Shown: positions 28,397 through 37,520, counted from the first letter of the stretch. The stretch: 51,497 nucleotides of DNA from Myxococcaceae bacterium (GCA_025459425.1 JALOQF010000185.1:1-51497); one strand, 5' to 3'. The notes: generated by a model not told the origin, from the sequence alone. Made by a program: numbers and translations.

Positions 28397-28864
28397 ATGA
28401 AGCGTCTCGTTCCTCTGCTGCTCGTCCTCTTCGCGGGGCTGGTGCCCGTCGCGCTCGCCGCGAAGCCGCAGGCCCTTTCGTACCCGTCGACCTGGCGCAG
28501 CTGGCAGCACGTGAAGTCGATGGTCATTCCAGACAAGGCCAACGGGCTGTACGGCTTCCACCACGTGTACGTGCAGCCCTCGGCGCTGGCGGCGTACAAG
28601 GCGGGCAAGGGCTACCCGGCGGGCGCGACGTTGGTGGTGCCGTTCTACGAGGTGCAGGAAGCCGGCGGCGCCACGGTGCAGGGCCCGTTGCTGAAGGTCG
28701 CGGTGATGAAGCGCGACGCGTCCGCGACGGACACCGGCGGCTGGCGCTACGGAGCGTTCGACGCGAAGGGCCAGGCGCTCGAGCTCGACGCGAAGGCCGC
28801 CTGCCACACGTGCCACGAAGCGCGGAAGGACCGCGACTTCGTGTTCTCGGAGTGGGCCGACTGA
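28397..28864 (+). CDS. Cytochrome P460-family protein
   Basis: The protein has 155 residues from the ATG at 28397, preceded by AAGGAG. Residues 1-21 are a signal peptide ending Ala-Leu-Ala. The mature part carries the P460 pattern: Trp-Arg-x-Trp-x-His-Val-Lys (33-40), Leu-Tyr-Gly-Phe-His-His-Val-Tyr (51-58), Gly-Gly-Trp (114-116) and a c-type haem site CHTCH (136-140) near the end. P460 enzymes oxidise hydroxylamine or handle nitric oxide in the periplasm. The preceding MarR-type gene is the likely regulator. Confidence 0.85.
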   Translation: MKRLVPLLLVLFAGLVPVALAAKPQALSYPSTWRSWQHVKSMVIPDKANGLYGFHHVYVQPSALAAYKAGKGYPAGATLVVPFYEVQEAGGATVQGPLLKVAVMKRDASATDTGGWRYGAFDAKGQALELDAKAACHTCHEARKDRDFVFSEWAD

Positions 28865-28914
28865 CCCCCGCTCCGCGCAGGTACGATGGCGTGAGGCGCG
28901 GCTGACGACCGGGG

Positions 28915-29625
28915 ACGCGAAGCAGCGTCGACCTGATCGACCCGGCCCCGCTCACCTCGCCGAAGCACGGGCTGCGTGAGGCGGCTCACGGTCGGGAACG
29001 CGAAGCTGGCATCGAACTGCTCGAGCCGGCTCCGCCCACCTCGGTGATGCGCGGCTGCGATGAGGCAGCTCCGCTCACCTCGCGACAGGGAAAGCGAAGC
29101 CGGCGACGGCTGATCGACCACGAGCTCCGCTCACCTCGGCAATGCGCGGGCTGCGATGAGGCAGCTCCGCTCACCTCGCGACAGGGAAAGCGAAGCCGGC
29201 GACGGCTGATCGACCACGAGCTCCGCTCACCTCGACAATGCGGATCGACCACGAGCTCCGCTCACCTCGACAATGCGCAGGCTGCGATGAGGCACCTCAC
29301 GGTCGGGAACGCGAAGCTGGCGTCGAACTGGTCGAGCTGGCTGGGCCCACCTTGCGACCGGGAGCGGGACGCCGAGGGCGCCTTGATCAACCCGAGGCGA
29401 GGCGAAACCGCGGTACCCTCTTCTCCTCTTCCGCTCACGCGAACCGGGTCGACCTCGTGAACCCAAGAAGAGGGAGTCACCTCGCCTCCGCTCCGCCCAC
29501 CGACCGGGCGTGAGCAAACCGGGAGTCGAACTGCCGGCCCCGCTCACCTTCCGACCGGGAGCGAGACGCCGAGGGCGACCTCATCAACCCAAGGCGAGGG
29601 GAAACCGCGGTACCGTCTTCTCCAC
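28915..29625. repeat. Mosaic of nested repeats between P460 and glnA
   Basis: The region has no coding bias. It holds a perfect or near-perfect 96-bp tandem duplication (29055-29150 and 29151-29246), an exact 35-bp tandem duplication (29208-29242 and 29243-29277), a dispersed 42-bp pair (28986-29027 and 29296-29337; 40 of 42 identical) and a dispersed 73-bp pair (29354-29426 and 29551-29623). Short words such as CTCCGCTCACCTC recur throughout. It is a rapidly rearranging non-coding tract. Confidence 0.85.
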
Positions 29626-29692
29626 GCTGACCCTCGTCACCGCTTCGCCCACCCGCAACCGGGGTGAGCGAAGCCGGCGCCGAACGGACACG

Positions 29693-31135
29693 TCAGAACA
29701 TCGACCACAGGTACTGGTTCGTCACCTCGTGGTGGAACTGAATCTCGGGCACCTTGATCTGCGTACCGAGCGCCTTCGGGCAGCGGTCGGCCTGCATCTG
29801 CTTCAGCTCGGCGAACTTGCCCTGCACCGCCTCACCCAGCACCTCGGACACGAACTTCGAGCCCTTGAACAGGCGCACGGCGTCGTAGATGTTGTCCGGC
29901 AGGAAGCGGGTGCGGCTGCGCTTGGCCTCGTCGGCGGTCTGCTCCGAGCCGGTGCCCTCGAGGGCCGTGCGCATCAGCGTGTAGAACACCATGTACGGGT
30001 TCGCGTCGGGCGCCACCGAGCGCACCTCGATGCGGGCCGAGCGCTCGTTTCCCGTGGGGATGCGCACCATCGCGCCGCGGTTGTTGGGCGAGGCCTTGAT
30101 CTGATTCGGCGCCTCGAAGTGCGGGTCGAGCCGGCGGTACGCGTTCACCGACGGGTTCAGGATGAGGCAGATGTCGTCGGCGTTGGTGAGGATGCGGTCG
30201 ATGGCGTCCCAGCCCGACTTCGACAGGCCGTCCTGGCCCTTCGCGTCCCAGAAGAGGTTCTTGCCGCCCTTGGCGAACGACATGTTGGTGTGCATGCCGT
30301 TGCCGTTGATGCCGGTGACGGGCTTGGGCAGGAACGACGCCGTCATGCCGAGGTTCGCGGCCACCTGACGGCAGAGCAGCTTGTACAGCTGCACCTGGTC
30401 GGCCGTGATGAGCGCCTCGGAGTACGAGAAGTTCATCTCGAACTGGCTGGGCGCCACCTCGGGGTGGTCCTTCTCGTTGCCGAAGCCCATCGCGCGCTGC
30501 ACTTCGGCGGCGTTGTCGATGAAGTGGCGCAGCTTGTCGCCCGGGAGCGAGTGGTAGTACCCGCCGGTCGAGACGTAGTCGAACTTGTGCGTCTCGTGGT
30601 ACCGGCGCTCGGCGTCACGGCCCTCGAAGAGGAAGCCTTCGATTTCAGGCGCGACGTGGCAGACGGTGCCCTCCTTGGCGAACAGCTGCTCGCCGTACTG
30701 CTTGAGGCGCGTGCGCAGGTCGCTCGGGTACGTCGAGCCGTCGCGGCCGAGCACCTCGGAGAACACCAGCACCTTGCCCGGCCCGAACACGTCCGCCGGC
30801 AGCCAGTAGAACGAGGCCCAGTCGACGTTGAGCCGCAGGTCCGACTCGTGCTGCGCCGAGAAGCCGCGCACCGACGAGCCGTCGAACGTGAGGTTGTCGC
30901 CCGACTTGAGGAGGAACTTCTTGTCGTAGTCGAGCATGTGCAGCCGGCCCTCGAGGTCGGTGAAGCACACGGTGACCGCCTTGATGCGGCGCTCGTCCGT
31001 CAGGTACTTGAGGCGCGCTTCCTTGAGCTTGTCGCCAGGCTCGCGGTTGATGCGCGCCTGCTTCACCGAGAGGTTCATCTCTTCGAGCTGCTCGTAGGGA
31101 ATTTCCAGAAAGTCACGAAGGGGAGGGGTCGACAT
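29693..31135 (-). CDS. glnA: Glutamine synthetase, type I-like
   Basis: The protein has 480 residues. It contains the Asp-Gly-Ser-Ser-Val-Arg-Gly-Phe segment (about 85-92), the Glu-rich metal sites (Pro-Glu-Ile-Glu-Gly-Phe; Pro-Ser-Gln-Phe-Glu), the ATP/metal loop Asn-Gly-Asn-Gly-Met-His (about 271-276), and Arg-Ile-Pro-Thr-Gly-Asn. It makes glutamine from glutamate, ammonia and ATP. The Tyr loop used for adenylylation in enterobacteria is present only in altered form (Asn-Ile-Tyr-Asp-Ala), so regulation by adenylylation is doubtful. No glnB or ntr gene is nearby. Confidence 0.93.
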   Translation of the reverse strand: MSTPPLRDFLEIPYEQLEEMNLSVKQARINREPGDKLKEARLKYLTDERRIKAVTVCFTDLEGRLHMLDYDKKFLLKSGDNLTFDGSSVRGFSAQHESDLRLNVDWASFYWLPADVFGPGKVLVFSEVLGRDGSTYPSDLRTRLKQYGEQLFAKEGTVCHVAPEIEGFLFEGRDAERRYHETHKFDYVSTGGYYHSLPGDKLRHFIDNAAEVQRAMGFGNEKDHPEVAPSQFEMNFSYSEALITADQVQLYKLLCRQVAANLGMTASFLPKPVTGINGNGMHTNMSFAKGGKNLFWDAKGQDGLSKSGWDAIDRILTNADDICLILNPSVNAYRRLDPHFEAPNQIKASPNNRGAMVRIPTGNERSARIEVRSVAPDANPYMVFYTLMRTALEGTGSEQTADEAKRSRTRFLPDNIYDAVRLFKGSKFVSEVLGEAVQGKFAELKQMQADRCPKALGTQIKVPEIQFHHEVTNQYLWSMF

Positions 31136-31303
31136 GCGGTCTCCTGGGGCGGGACGGTGGGGGAACGTCGGGAGCGGTCCATCTCACATCACCAAGCTCA
31201 AGTCGACGGTCGCGAAGCGTAAGATTCCAGTCGGTTAGCCTTTGGGACCGAGTCCTTATGCGTTCGAGAACTTTCAAGGAGATGCGGCGTCGAAGGGCGT
31301 CAC

Positions 31304-31885
31304 ATGGCACAACCCGTGGGCATGGTGGCGATGCTGGTGGGGCTGGTGGCGGCCGCAGCCGATGGTGGCACGACCTGGGACGAGCGCTCGGCGGTGAAGC
31401 TGGTCGAGGGCCAGGTGGTGACGTTGGAGCTGAAGCGGGCTCCGTCGCGCATCGCGGCGAGCGACGCGGCGACGTGTGAGGTGCGCGCGAGCGGCCCGAC
31501 GACGCTGGTGCTGACGGCGAAGAAGCCCGGCGTGACGACGGTGGCGCTCTGGTACGGGTACGCGCCGAAGGGGCTTCAGGTCGAGGTGGCGCCGAAGGCG
31601 GCGGCGGTTGGTGCGCCCGACGCCGGCGTGCCCTTCTTCACCTGGAACGGAGAACATGGGCTCACCGTGCCGCGTGGAGTGCCGTTCGTCGTGCAGGGGC
31701 CCGGTGGGCTCGAGAAGGTGGCGCCTGGCAGCCACCGGCGGTGCACCATGGCGTCCATCGGGAACGACCAGCTCGAGCTGCGCTGCACCGAAGCAGGGCC
31801 GGTGTCGGTATTCCTCTGGTACGCCAACGCGCGCAGGCGCACGCTCGAGCTCGACGTGGTGAACGCGCGCGACGGCGGGCGGTGA
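31304..31885 (+). CDS. Secreted protein with pilus-assembly/secretin N-terminal-type domain
   Basis: The protein has 193 residues with a signal at 1-20. Residues 32-95 follow the pattern of the pilus formation protein N-terminal domain (T2SS/T3SS_pil_N; found in CpaC/RcpA-like secretins): Lys-Leu-Val-Glu-Gly-Gln, then Asp-Ala-Ala-Thr-Cys-Glu-Val, then Lys-Pro-Gly-Val-Thr-Thr-Val-Ala-Leu-Trp. A second, related beta domain follows with two Cys that could form a disulfide. There is no secretin gate domain, so it is likely an accessory or adaptor. It is divergent from glnA. Confidence 0.65.
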   Translation: MAQPVGMVAMLVGLVAAAADGGTTWDERSAVKLVEGQVVTLELKRAPSRIAASDAATCEVRASGPTTLVLTAKKPGVTTVALWYGYAPKGLQVEVAPKAAAVGAPDAGVPFFTWNGEHGLTVPRGVPFVVQGPGGLEKVAPGSHRRCTMASIGNDQLELRCTEAGPVSVFLWYANARRRTLELDVVNARDGGR

Positions 31886-31894
31886 CGTCCTCGC

Positions 31895-32203
31895 TCAGCG
31901 GGCGCGACCCAACTGAAGAATCGCCGCCATCAGCGCAGCGTTCCCATCGACGACGGTCTTCTCGAGGCGCTCGAAGCGGCCATTCACCTCACTGCGGAAC
32001 CGCTCGAAGTCTTCGCGGAACTCGCTGACATCATCGCGAAGGTCGGCGAGGTCGTGGGTCAACCGCGCCGTGTCATGGCTCACCACCTCGAGCCGAATGC
32101 CCAGACGCTCGACATCCTCGGTCAGTCGGTCGGTCGCGCGCCGCGACTCGGCCCTCTGCGCCTCGAACTCTTCCACCGTCACCGTCGCCATCGGTTCAGC
32201 CAT
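31895..32203 (-). CDS. Small coiled-coil protein (paralogue 1)
   Basis: The protein has 102 residues from the ATG at 32203, preceded by GGGGGG nine bases upstream. Nearly all of it is a predicted coiled coil (residues 15-85) ending in a short hydrophobic tail (AALMAAILQLGRAR). The paralogue at 33437-34009 shares the N-terminus, the tail and 56 bp of leader DNA. An upstream in-frame TTG would add 18 residues, which are also conserved, but the ribosome site favours the ATG. Function unknown. Confidence 0.7.
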   Translation of the reverse strand: MAEPMATVTVEEFEAQRAESRRATDRLTEDVERLGIRLEVVSHDTARLTHDLADLRDDVSEFREDFERFRSEVNGRFERLEKTVVDGNAALMAAILQLGRAR

Positions 32204-32219
32204 ATCGTTTCCCCCCAAG

Positions 32220-32275
32220 TTAACGAGCCCCACGTACGTGCGGGAGCCCCCCTTCAATCACAGGGGTCTGACATC
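32220..32275 (-). promoter_or_regulatory. Conserved leader of coiled-coil paralogue 1
   Basis: This 56-bp non-coding stretch matches 34026-34081 at 53 of 56 positions. It starts just upstream of the ribosome site and includes a C-rich run. It may hold the promoter and leader shared by both paralogues. Confidence 0.5.
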
Positions 32276-32301
32276 GCGGGCAGGCCGGAGCAGGTCGAGG
32301 C

Positions 32302-33432
32302 GTGGCAGAAAGCAAGCGCATGGGCGGCCTCGAACGACGGGACTGGGCAGCGGCGGAGCGCGAGGCCCGCGAACGGCTCGAGCGAGAACCGTCAGACCTT
32401 CACCGAAGAGCGCTGATGGAGTCGCTTCTCGCTCAGGGCCGCTGCGCAGAGGTGCTCGATCTCGAGGGAACAATCGTCACCCGTGACCCGCAGACCCTGT
32501 TGCTCCGCGGGCTGGCGCTGGCCGAGTTGAAGCGACCCTCCGAGGCGCTCGAGTCGTTCGACGAGTGCTGGTCACTCGCTCACCGGCTCGATGATCCACT
32601 CACCGCCGCTCGCCTCCTGCGGGAACTCGGGCTCGACCTCGAGGCGCTTGCTTTCGCGCGGCGCGCCCTGCTGCTCCAACCCACCTCATCGGGTGCGCTC
32701 ACGCTGGTTGGTCAGCTGCTGGTCGGGCTCGATGACTCGCTCGCACTGCGACGCCTCGAGCAGAGCCTGGCGGTCGATGCCCAGCAGGCAGCTGCATGGC
32801 TGACGGTGAGCGAACTGCACCTCAGCAAAGGCAATGCGGTCGAGGCCTTGCGCTCAGCACAACGGGCCCTCGACCTCGCGCCGTCGTGGACCGAGGCGCA
32901 GGCTGTCTTTCACCGGGCCTCGGTCGCGTCGATACCCTTGACGGAGCGTCTGTTCACCCTAACCCCGTTCGCCATCTCGCTGGCGTGCTCGTTCGCAGCG
33001 TTCAACGATGGCTTCACGGGTCCCCGCTTCTGGCTCCTCATCGGTGCGTCATGTGTCTTCACTGGACTTGCGATGTTCCTGGGCTGGTTGCTTCGCCGCC
33101 GACGGTGGCGGGCGCTCGGAGTGCACGACGCCGCGCTTCTGCGATTCGAGCAGCATGTGGGCGCAGGCGGGACCAGGAGCGACGACCTGGTTCCCCCCTC
33201 AGAGGCCGCCCTCACGCATGGCGTTGGCACGTTCCTGTACGGCGCCGCGGCCTTCTTCGCGCTCGTCGGCCTCGCATTGCTGGCGTTCATCGTCTGGGAC
33301 CTCGAGCAGCATCCCTTTCAACTCGTGATGGTCCTGCTGGGAATGCTGCCCTTTGTCGTCATGGGCCTTCTGTTCGTCGAAGCGCGAAAGGCGCGCCGAC
33401 TCGCAGCCCGTGCGCGCAAGGACCGAAGCTGA
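32302..33432 (+). CDS. TPR protein with C-terminal membrane helices
   Basis: The protein has 376 residues (GTG start; an ATG six codons later is possible). Residues 10-215 form about five TPR-like helical pairs, with consensus Ala/Leu/Gly positions. Residues 220-262 hold two membrane helices, followed by a basic loop, and two more helices at about 310-358. The TPR part would face the cytoplasm and recruit partners to the membrane. It sits between, and antisense to, the two coiled-coil paralogues, which hints at a functional cassette. Confidence 0.72.
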   Translation: MAESKRMGGLERRDWAAAEREARERLEREPSDLHRRALMESLLAQGRCAEVLDLEGTIVTRDPQTLLLRGLALAELKRPSEALESFDECWSLAHRLDDPLTAARLLRELGLDLEALAFARRALLLQPTSSGALTLVGQLLVGLDDSLALRRLEQSLAVDAQQAAAWLTVSELHLSKGNAVEALRSAQRALDLAPSWTEAQAVFHRASVASIPLTERLFTLTPFAISLACSFAAFNDGFTGPRFWLLIGASCVFTGLAMFLGWLLRRRRWRALGVHDAALLRFEQHVGAGGTRSDDLVPPSEAALTHGVGTFLYGAAAFFALVGLALLAFIVWDLEQHPFQLVMVLLGMLPFVVMGLLFVEARKARRLAARARKDRS

Positions 33433-33436
33433 TGCT

Positions 33437-34009
33437 TCAGCGGGCGCGACCCAACTGAAGGATCGCCGCCATCAGCGCAGCGTTCCCATCGACGACGGTC
33501 TTCTCGAGGCGCTGGAACCTCGCGTCGACCTCGGCGCGGAAACGAGCAAACTCTTCATCCATGGCGAGGAATCGCGCGTCGATGTGGTCGAACCGTTTGT
33601 CGAACGCGGCGAGTCGGTCGTCGATGCCATCGAGCCGCTTCTCGATTGCGTCCAGCCGTTTCTCGACGGCGTCCAGCCGTTTCTCGACTGCGTCCATGCG
33701 GCTCTCGAGCGAGTCGAGTCGTGCCTCGACGTTCGCGAAGCGCCGGTCGATTTCGGCAAACCGCTTCTCGACCGCGCTCCGGAACGCGCCGAACTCGTCC
33801 CGGAACTCGAGGAGGTCTTCTCGAAGGTCAGCCAGGTCGTGCGTCAACCTCGAGGTGTCGTGACTGACGACCTCGACCCGAATGCTCAGCCGCTCCACGT
33901 CCTTCGAGAGCCGCTCGACGTCTTTCGACAACCGGTCGGTCGCACGCCGCGACTCGGCCTTGTGCGTCTCGAACTGCTCCATCGTCACCATCGCCATCGG
34001 TTCAGCCAT
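33437..34009 (-). CDS. Coiled-coil protein with expanded heptads (paralogue 2)
   Basis: The protein has 190 residues from the ATG at 34009 with an AAGGGGG ribosome site. N-terminus (Met-Ala-Glu-Pro-Met-Ala), coil and tail (AALMAAILQLGRAR) match paralogue 1, but the centre contains a run of near-identical heptads (RLDAVEK / RLDAIEK) that lengthens the coil by about 85 residues. The heptads are encoded by 21-bp DNA repeats (about 33610-33720). Its stop lies 4 nt past the TPR gene's stop, on the opposite strand. Function unknown. Confidence 0.72.
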   Translation of the reverse strand: MAEPMAMVTMEQFETHKAESRRATDRLSKDVERLSKDVERLSIRVEVVSHDTSRLTHDLADLREDLLEFRDEFGAFRSAVEKRFAEIDRRFANVEARLDSLESRMDAVEKRLDAVEKRLDAIEKRLDGIDDRLAAFDKRFDHIDARFLAMDEEFARFRAEVDARFQRLEKTVVDGNAALMAAILQLGRAR

Positions 34010-34025
34010 ATCGACCCCCTTGAGA

Positions 34026-34081
34026 TTAACGAGCCCCGCGTTCGTGCGGGAGCCCCCCTTCAATCACACGGGTCTGACATC
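34026..34081 (-). promoter_or_regulatory. Conserved leader of coiled-coil paralogue 2
   Basis: Counterpart of 32220-32275 (53 of 56 identical), in the same position relative to the start codon. Confidence 0.5.
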
Positions 34082-34179
34082 ACCGGCCGACGGGCCGCGC
34101 CGCGCCGCTGACGCACGCCGAACTTCCGCGCGTCGAAGACCGGGGTACAAGGGCTGACGCAGCTCTCCTGGGAGGCGCC

Positions 34180-35739
34180 ATGGCTCGTCGAATCGTGTTG
34201 ATCCTCACGTCCGCACTCACGGCCTGCAGCGGCCCCGGTCCCGGGCCCACGGCTGGTGGCTCGGCTGGCGGCCTCTCGCTCGTCGGCGGGGGCTTCAGCG
34301 GAACCGGTGGCGGGAGTGGTGGCTCCGGTGGAGTCGGTGGCGGCTCGAGTGTCGGCGGTGGCACGGCGGGCAGCGCCGGTGGTGGCTCCGCCGGTGGCGC
34401 CGTGGGAGGAGGCGCGAGCGGCGGCATGACGGCAGGCGGCGGCATTGCCGGTGGGAGCGCTGCAGGTGGCGCGAGCGGCGGCGGCATGACAGCAGGAGGC
34501 GCGGCCGGCGGCATGGTCGAACCCGGAGGCGTCGGCTCCTTCGTGCGCGTGGGCTACTTCAACCAGCTCCTCGCCACGGGCCCCGACGGCCGCATGCACC
34601 TCACCTTCCTCGAGGGCGCCGCCGAGCGCGTCTTCTACGGGAGCTGCGCGCAGAACTGCTTCACCGACGCCGCCTGGAGCCCCGTGCAGCTCCGCTCGAG
34701 CGCGCAGCTCAGCGTCACCACCGTCGGCCCCTATGGCATCGGCGTCGACTCGACCAACCGCGTGCACCTCGTCGTCGGCGCCGTCACCGGTCTCGGCTCG
34801 AGCGCCAACGCCATTCAGTACGGCACCTGCGCGAGCAACTGCGGCGTCGCCACGAGCTGGACGTGGACCGACCTCTCCTCCATCTCGCCGGGCCGCTCGC
34901 TCATCGGCACCTCGCGCACCTTCATGGTGCGGCCGAACGGCGCGGTGTCGTTCTTCACCGCCGAAGGCATCTACTTCACCTGCAACGGCGCCTGCTCGAC
35001 GCTGAGCAACTGGAGCGCGCCGGTGGCCCTCAACAACGAGGTGCTCCACGCCGTCGTCGATGGCACTGGCGTGTCCCACGCGCTGCTCAACAAGGGCCGC
35101 AGCGCGAACAACGAGTCTCTGCTCGGCTACGCGCGCTGTGCGTCGAACTGCAGCGTGCCGGCGAACTGGCAGATTTCGCAGCTGGGCTTCCTCTCCAACG
35201 CGCCGCTCTTCGGCGCCAGCCTCTCGGCCACCGCGAGCGGCCGCGTCTTCATGGCCTACAACCAGGGCGTCATCACTGTCTCCACCCAGGACAACAGCAA
35301 GCTCTTCATCGCCAGCTGCCCGCCCACGGCCAACTGCCTCGACTTGAACGTCTGGTCGTCCTTCGCCATCGGTGCGCTCGAGGAAGGCGACGTCGGTGCA
35401 TGGGTCGAGGCGTACGGCGAAGGCGCGCTCCTCGCGAGCACCACCGTCAGCACGCTCAACCTCTACGGCTGCAACCAGGACTGCCACCTCGCCGCGAGCT
35501 GGGGCCAGGGCACCATCATCGACACGAGCGCGGCCATCGCCCAGGTCGTGCCTCCGGCGCTGGGGAGCAGCTGCCCCAACAGCGCCACCTTCGCGGCGTG
35601 GTACCCGCGACGGCCTACCGTCGGCATCAGCCCCACCGGCGTGGCCATCGTCCACAACCCGACGGCCCTCGTGACGTGCCCCGGCAGCACCGGGCCAGCG
35701 ACGCGCCCGCCCATCGGCCGCATCATCACCACGTTCTGA
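34180..35739 (+). CDS. Gly-rich lipoprotein with repeated beta strands
   Basis: The protein has 519 residues. The signal ends in Leu-Thr-Ala-Cys (residue 16). Residues 20-115 are Gly/Ser/Ala-rich and resemble the stalk of the larger lipoprotein at 10188. The rest contains repeats with the pattern Cys-x-x-x-Cys ... Trp ... and Gly-Pro-Asp/Gly-Arg turns, suggesting a disulfide-rich propeller exposed at the cell surface. Function unknown. Its stop is 5 nt from the stop of the convergent gene. Confidence 0.75.
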   Translation: MARRIVLILTSALTACSGPGPGPTAGGSAGGLSLVGGGFSGTGGGSGGSGGVGGGSSVGGGTAGSAGGGSAGGAVGGGASGGMTAGGGIAGGSAAGGASGGGMTAGGAAGGMVEPGGVGSFVRVGYFNQLLATGPDGRMHLTFLEGAAERVFYGSCAQNCFTDAAWSPVQLRSSAQLSVTTVGPYGIGVDSTNRVHLVVGAVTGLGSSANAIQYGTCASNCGVATSWTWTDLSSISPGRSLIGTSRTFMVRPNGAVSFFTAEGIYFTCNGACSTLSNWSAPVALNNEVLHAVVDGTGVSHALLNKGRSANNESLLGYARCASNCSVPANWQISQLGFLSNAPLFGASLSATASGRVFMAYNQGVITVSTQDNSKLFIASCPPTANCLDLNVWSSFAIGALEEGDVGAWVEAYGEGALLASTTVSTLNLYGCNQDCHLAASWGQGTIIDTSAAIAQVVPPALGSSCPNSATFAAWYPRRPTVGISPTGVAIVHNPTALVTCPGSTGPATRPPIGRIITTF

Positions 35740-35744
35740 CGGCG

Positions 35745-36320
35745 TCACGACAGCGCGGCGACGAGGTGGAGCGCCATCAGGACCGCGCCCTCCACGAGCA
35801 CCCACCGGCCCTCGCGCCGACGCCTCGAGCAGCGTGACGCGACCACCGCGCAGGCGAGCGTCATCACCGTCGCCGCCAGCTCGAGGCCGATGCCCACGAG
35901 CACCTGCCCCCACCACGCAGCGCTGCTTGCAGGTGCGCTGAGCAGGGGCACGCTGACGACGAGGCTCGACGAGAGCGCGACCATCGCGAGCCGCGCCACA
36001 CGTCCGAGCCAGGCCGGCCGAGCCCGTCGACGGCGCGCGTCTTCGAGGGTGTCCGCGACTCGCGCGCGCCACCTTTTCCACGCCTCGATGGCCCTCGCGT
36101 CGTCCGGCGCGAGCGGCCCTTCCCGCAGAGGCCGCAACACGTCTTCGGCCCGCTGATCGAGCCGCTCGACCCCTCGGTGCGCGCCCAGCCGGCCGTCATC
36201 GAGCAAGCGGTCCACCCGACGCAGGGAACGAAGGAGCGGCTCGAGGGACTCGGCTCCGACGGCTGGCAACCACCCGATGACGCTCCGCATGGGCCTCGTG
36301 AACGCAACCATCGTTCCCAC
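35745..36320 (-). CDS. Hypothetical membrane protein
   Basis: The protein has 191 residues; Met4 or Met11 are alternative starts. The N-terminal 105 residues are charged and helical. Residues 108-130, 136-158 and 173-190 are membrane segments. No family recognised. The 270 bp upstream (36321-36590) contain nothing I can name. Confidence 0.6.
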   Translation of the reverse strand: MGTMVAFTRPMRSVIGWLPAVGAESLEPLLRSLRRVDRLLDDGRLGAHRGVERLDQRAEDVLRPLREGPLAPDDARAIEAWKRWRARVADTLEDARRRRARPAWLGRVARLAMVALSSSLVVSVPLLSAPASSAAWWGQVLVGIGLELAATVMTLACAVVASRCSRRRREGRWVLVEGAVLMALHLVAALS

Positions 36321-36590
36321 GACAGGTCCGCATGATGACGCGGCCTCGTGCGCACGAAGCTGCGCAACCCTGGCTGCACAGAGGCCGCGCGGTCGCCGTT
36401 ACCGTGTTCGCCTGCCATCAGCGCGTCCCGGTCACGGCCTCGCTTGGCGTGGCGTGACGGTGTTGAAGAATAGCGCACCCACGTATGCGCGCGCGGGGAG
36501 AGGGTGACGTCGAACACCTCACCTGAAACGAGGAAGACATGTCGAGCTCGGAGCGACCAGCCTCGCCCTCGTCGACGGCGCCACACCCCA

Positions 36591-37520
36591 TCACGGCGTC
36601 AGCACGCCCACCTGGATGAGGGCCAGCGTCGAGCCGCCGACGAGCGCCCACAGCACGACGCCCAGCAGCAACGGCCGCACGCCGACGGACTGCAACGCAG
36701 CCCGGTTCACGCCCGTCCCGATGAGAAACAACGTCAGCACGAGCGCCTGCCGCGCCACCGCCGCCAGCCCCTGGCCGGCCTCGGCCAACACCGGCACCCA
36801 CGTCACCAGCGCGGCGACGCCGAGGAAGCCGAGAATGAACCAGGGCTTCTTGCCGCCCTTCGCGCCGTCGTCCGACTTCACCAGCCGCGCGAGCCCCAGC
36901 GTCACGGGGACGATCCACAAGGCGCGCGTCAGCTTCACCGTCGTGCCCACCTGCAGCGCTGCCTCACCGAACTGCATCGACGCGCCGACGACGGACGACG
37001 TGTCGTGAATGGCGAGCGCGCTCCAGAGGCCGAAGGCGGGCGCCGAGAGCCCGAGCGCGTGGCCGAGGGGCGGAAACACCACGAGCGCGGCCGCGTTCAG
37101 CAGGAACACCACCGCGAGCGAGACCGACACCTGGTGACTCTTCGCTCCGATGGCGGGCGCGACGGCGGCGATGGCCGAGCCGCCGCAGATGGCCGTGCCC
37201 ACGCCGATGAGGAGCGAGGTGACGCGCTCCGTGCCCAGCGCCTTCGCGAGGGCCACGCTCACCGCGAGCGTCGCCGTGATGGCGAGGAAGGTCTGGCCGA
37301 GGCCGTGAGCGCCGACGCGCAGCACCACCTCGAGGTTCATCGCTGCGCCCAGCCCCACCACCGAGCCCTGCAAGAGCCAGGTCGAGGCCTGCTTCGTCCG
37401 AGCCGGGAACGGGTGCTCGACGACGAGGCCGAAGGCGAGGCCGGTGACGAGCGCGGCCCAGGCAGGCACCACCGGCACGAGCATCACGCCGGCGAGCAGC
37501 GCGAAGACGACGCGCGTCAC
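36591..37520 (-). CDS. YeiH/UPF0324 family putative sulfate/sulfite exporter
   Basis: The protein has 309 residues with about nine to ten membrane helices. The signature Gly-Thr-Ala-Ile-Cys-Gly-Gly-Ser-Ala-Ile-Ala-Ala (around 107-118) and the His-Asp-Thr-Ser-Ser-Val loop (around 171-176) are those of UPF0324/YeiH. The GTG start overlaps the stop of the rhodanese gene (GTGA at 37517-37520), so the two are translated together. The family is linked to export of oxidised sulfur compounds, which fits the neighbour. Confidence 0.88.
   Translation of the reverse strand: MTRVVFALLAGVMLVPVVPAWAALVTGLAFGLVVEHPFPARTKQASTWLLQGSVVGLGAAMNLEVVLRVGAHGLGQTFLAITATLAVSVALAKALGTERVTSLLIGVGTAICGGSAIAAVAPAIGAKSHQVSVSLAVVFLLNAAALVVFPPLGHALGLSAPAFGLWSALAIHDTSSVVGASMQFGEAALQVGTTVKLTRALWIVPVTLGLARLVKSDDGAKGGKKPWFILGFLGVAALVTWVPVLAEAGQGLAAVARQALVLTLFLIGTGVNRAALQSVGVRPLLLGVVLWALVGGSTLALIQVGVLTP

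Noticed and set aside
29055-29277. CRISPR array
   Set aside because: Repeats are directly abutting tandem duplications of different lengths without unique spacers of constant size, and no cas genes are present.
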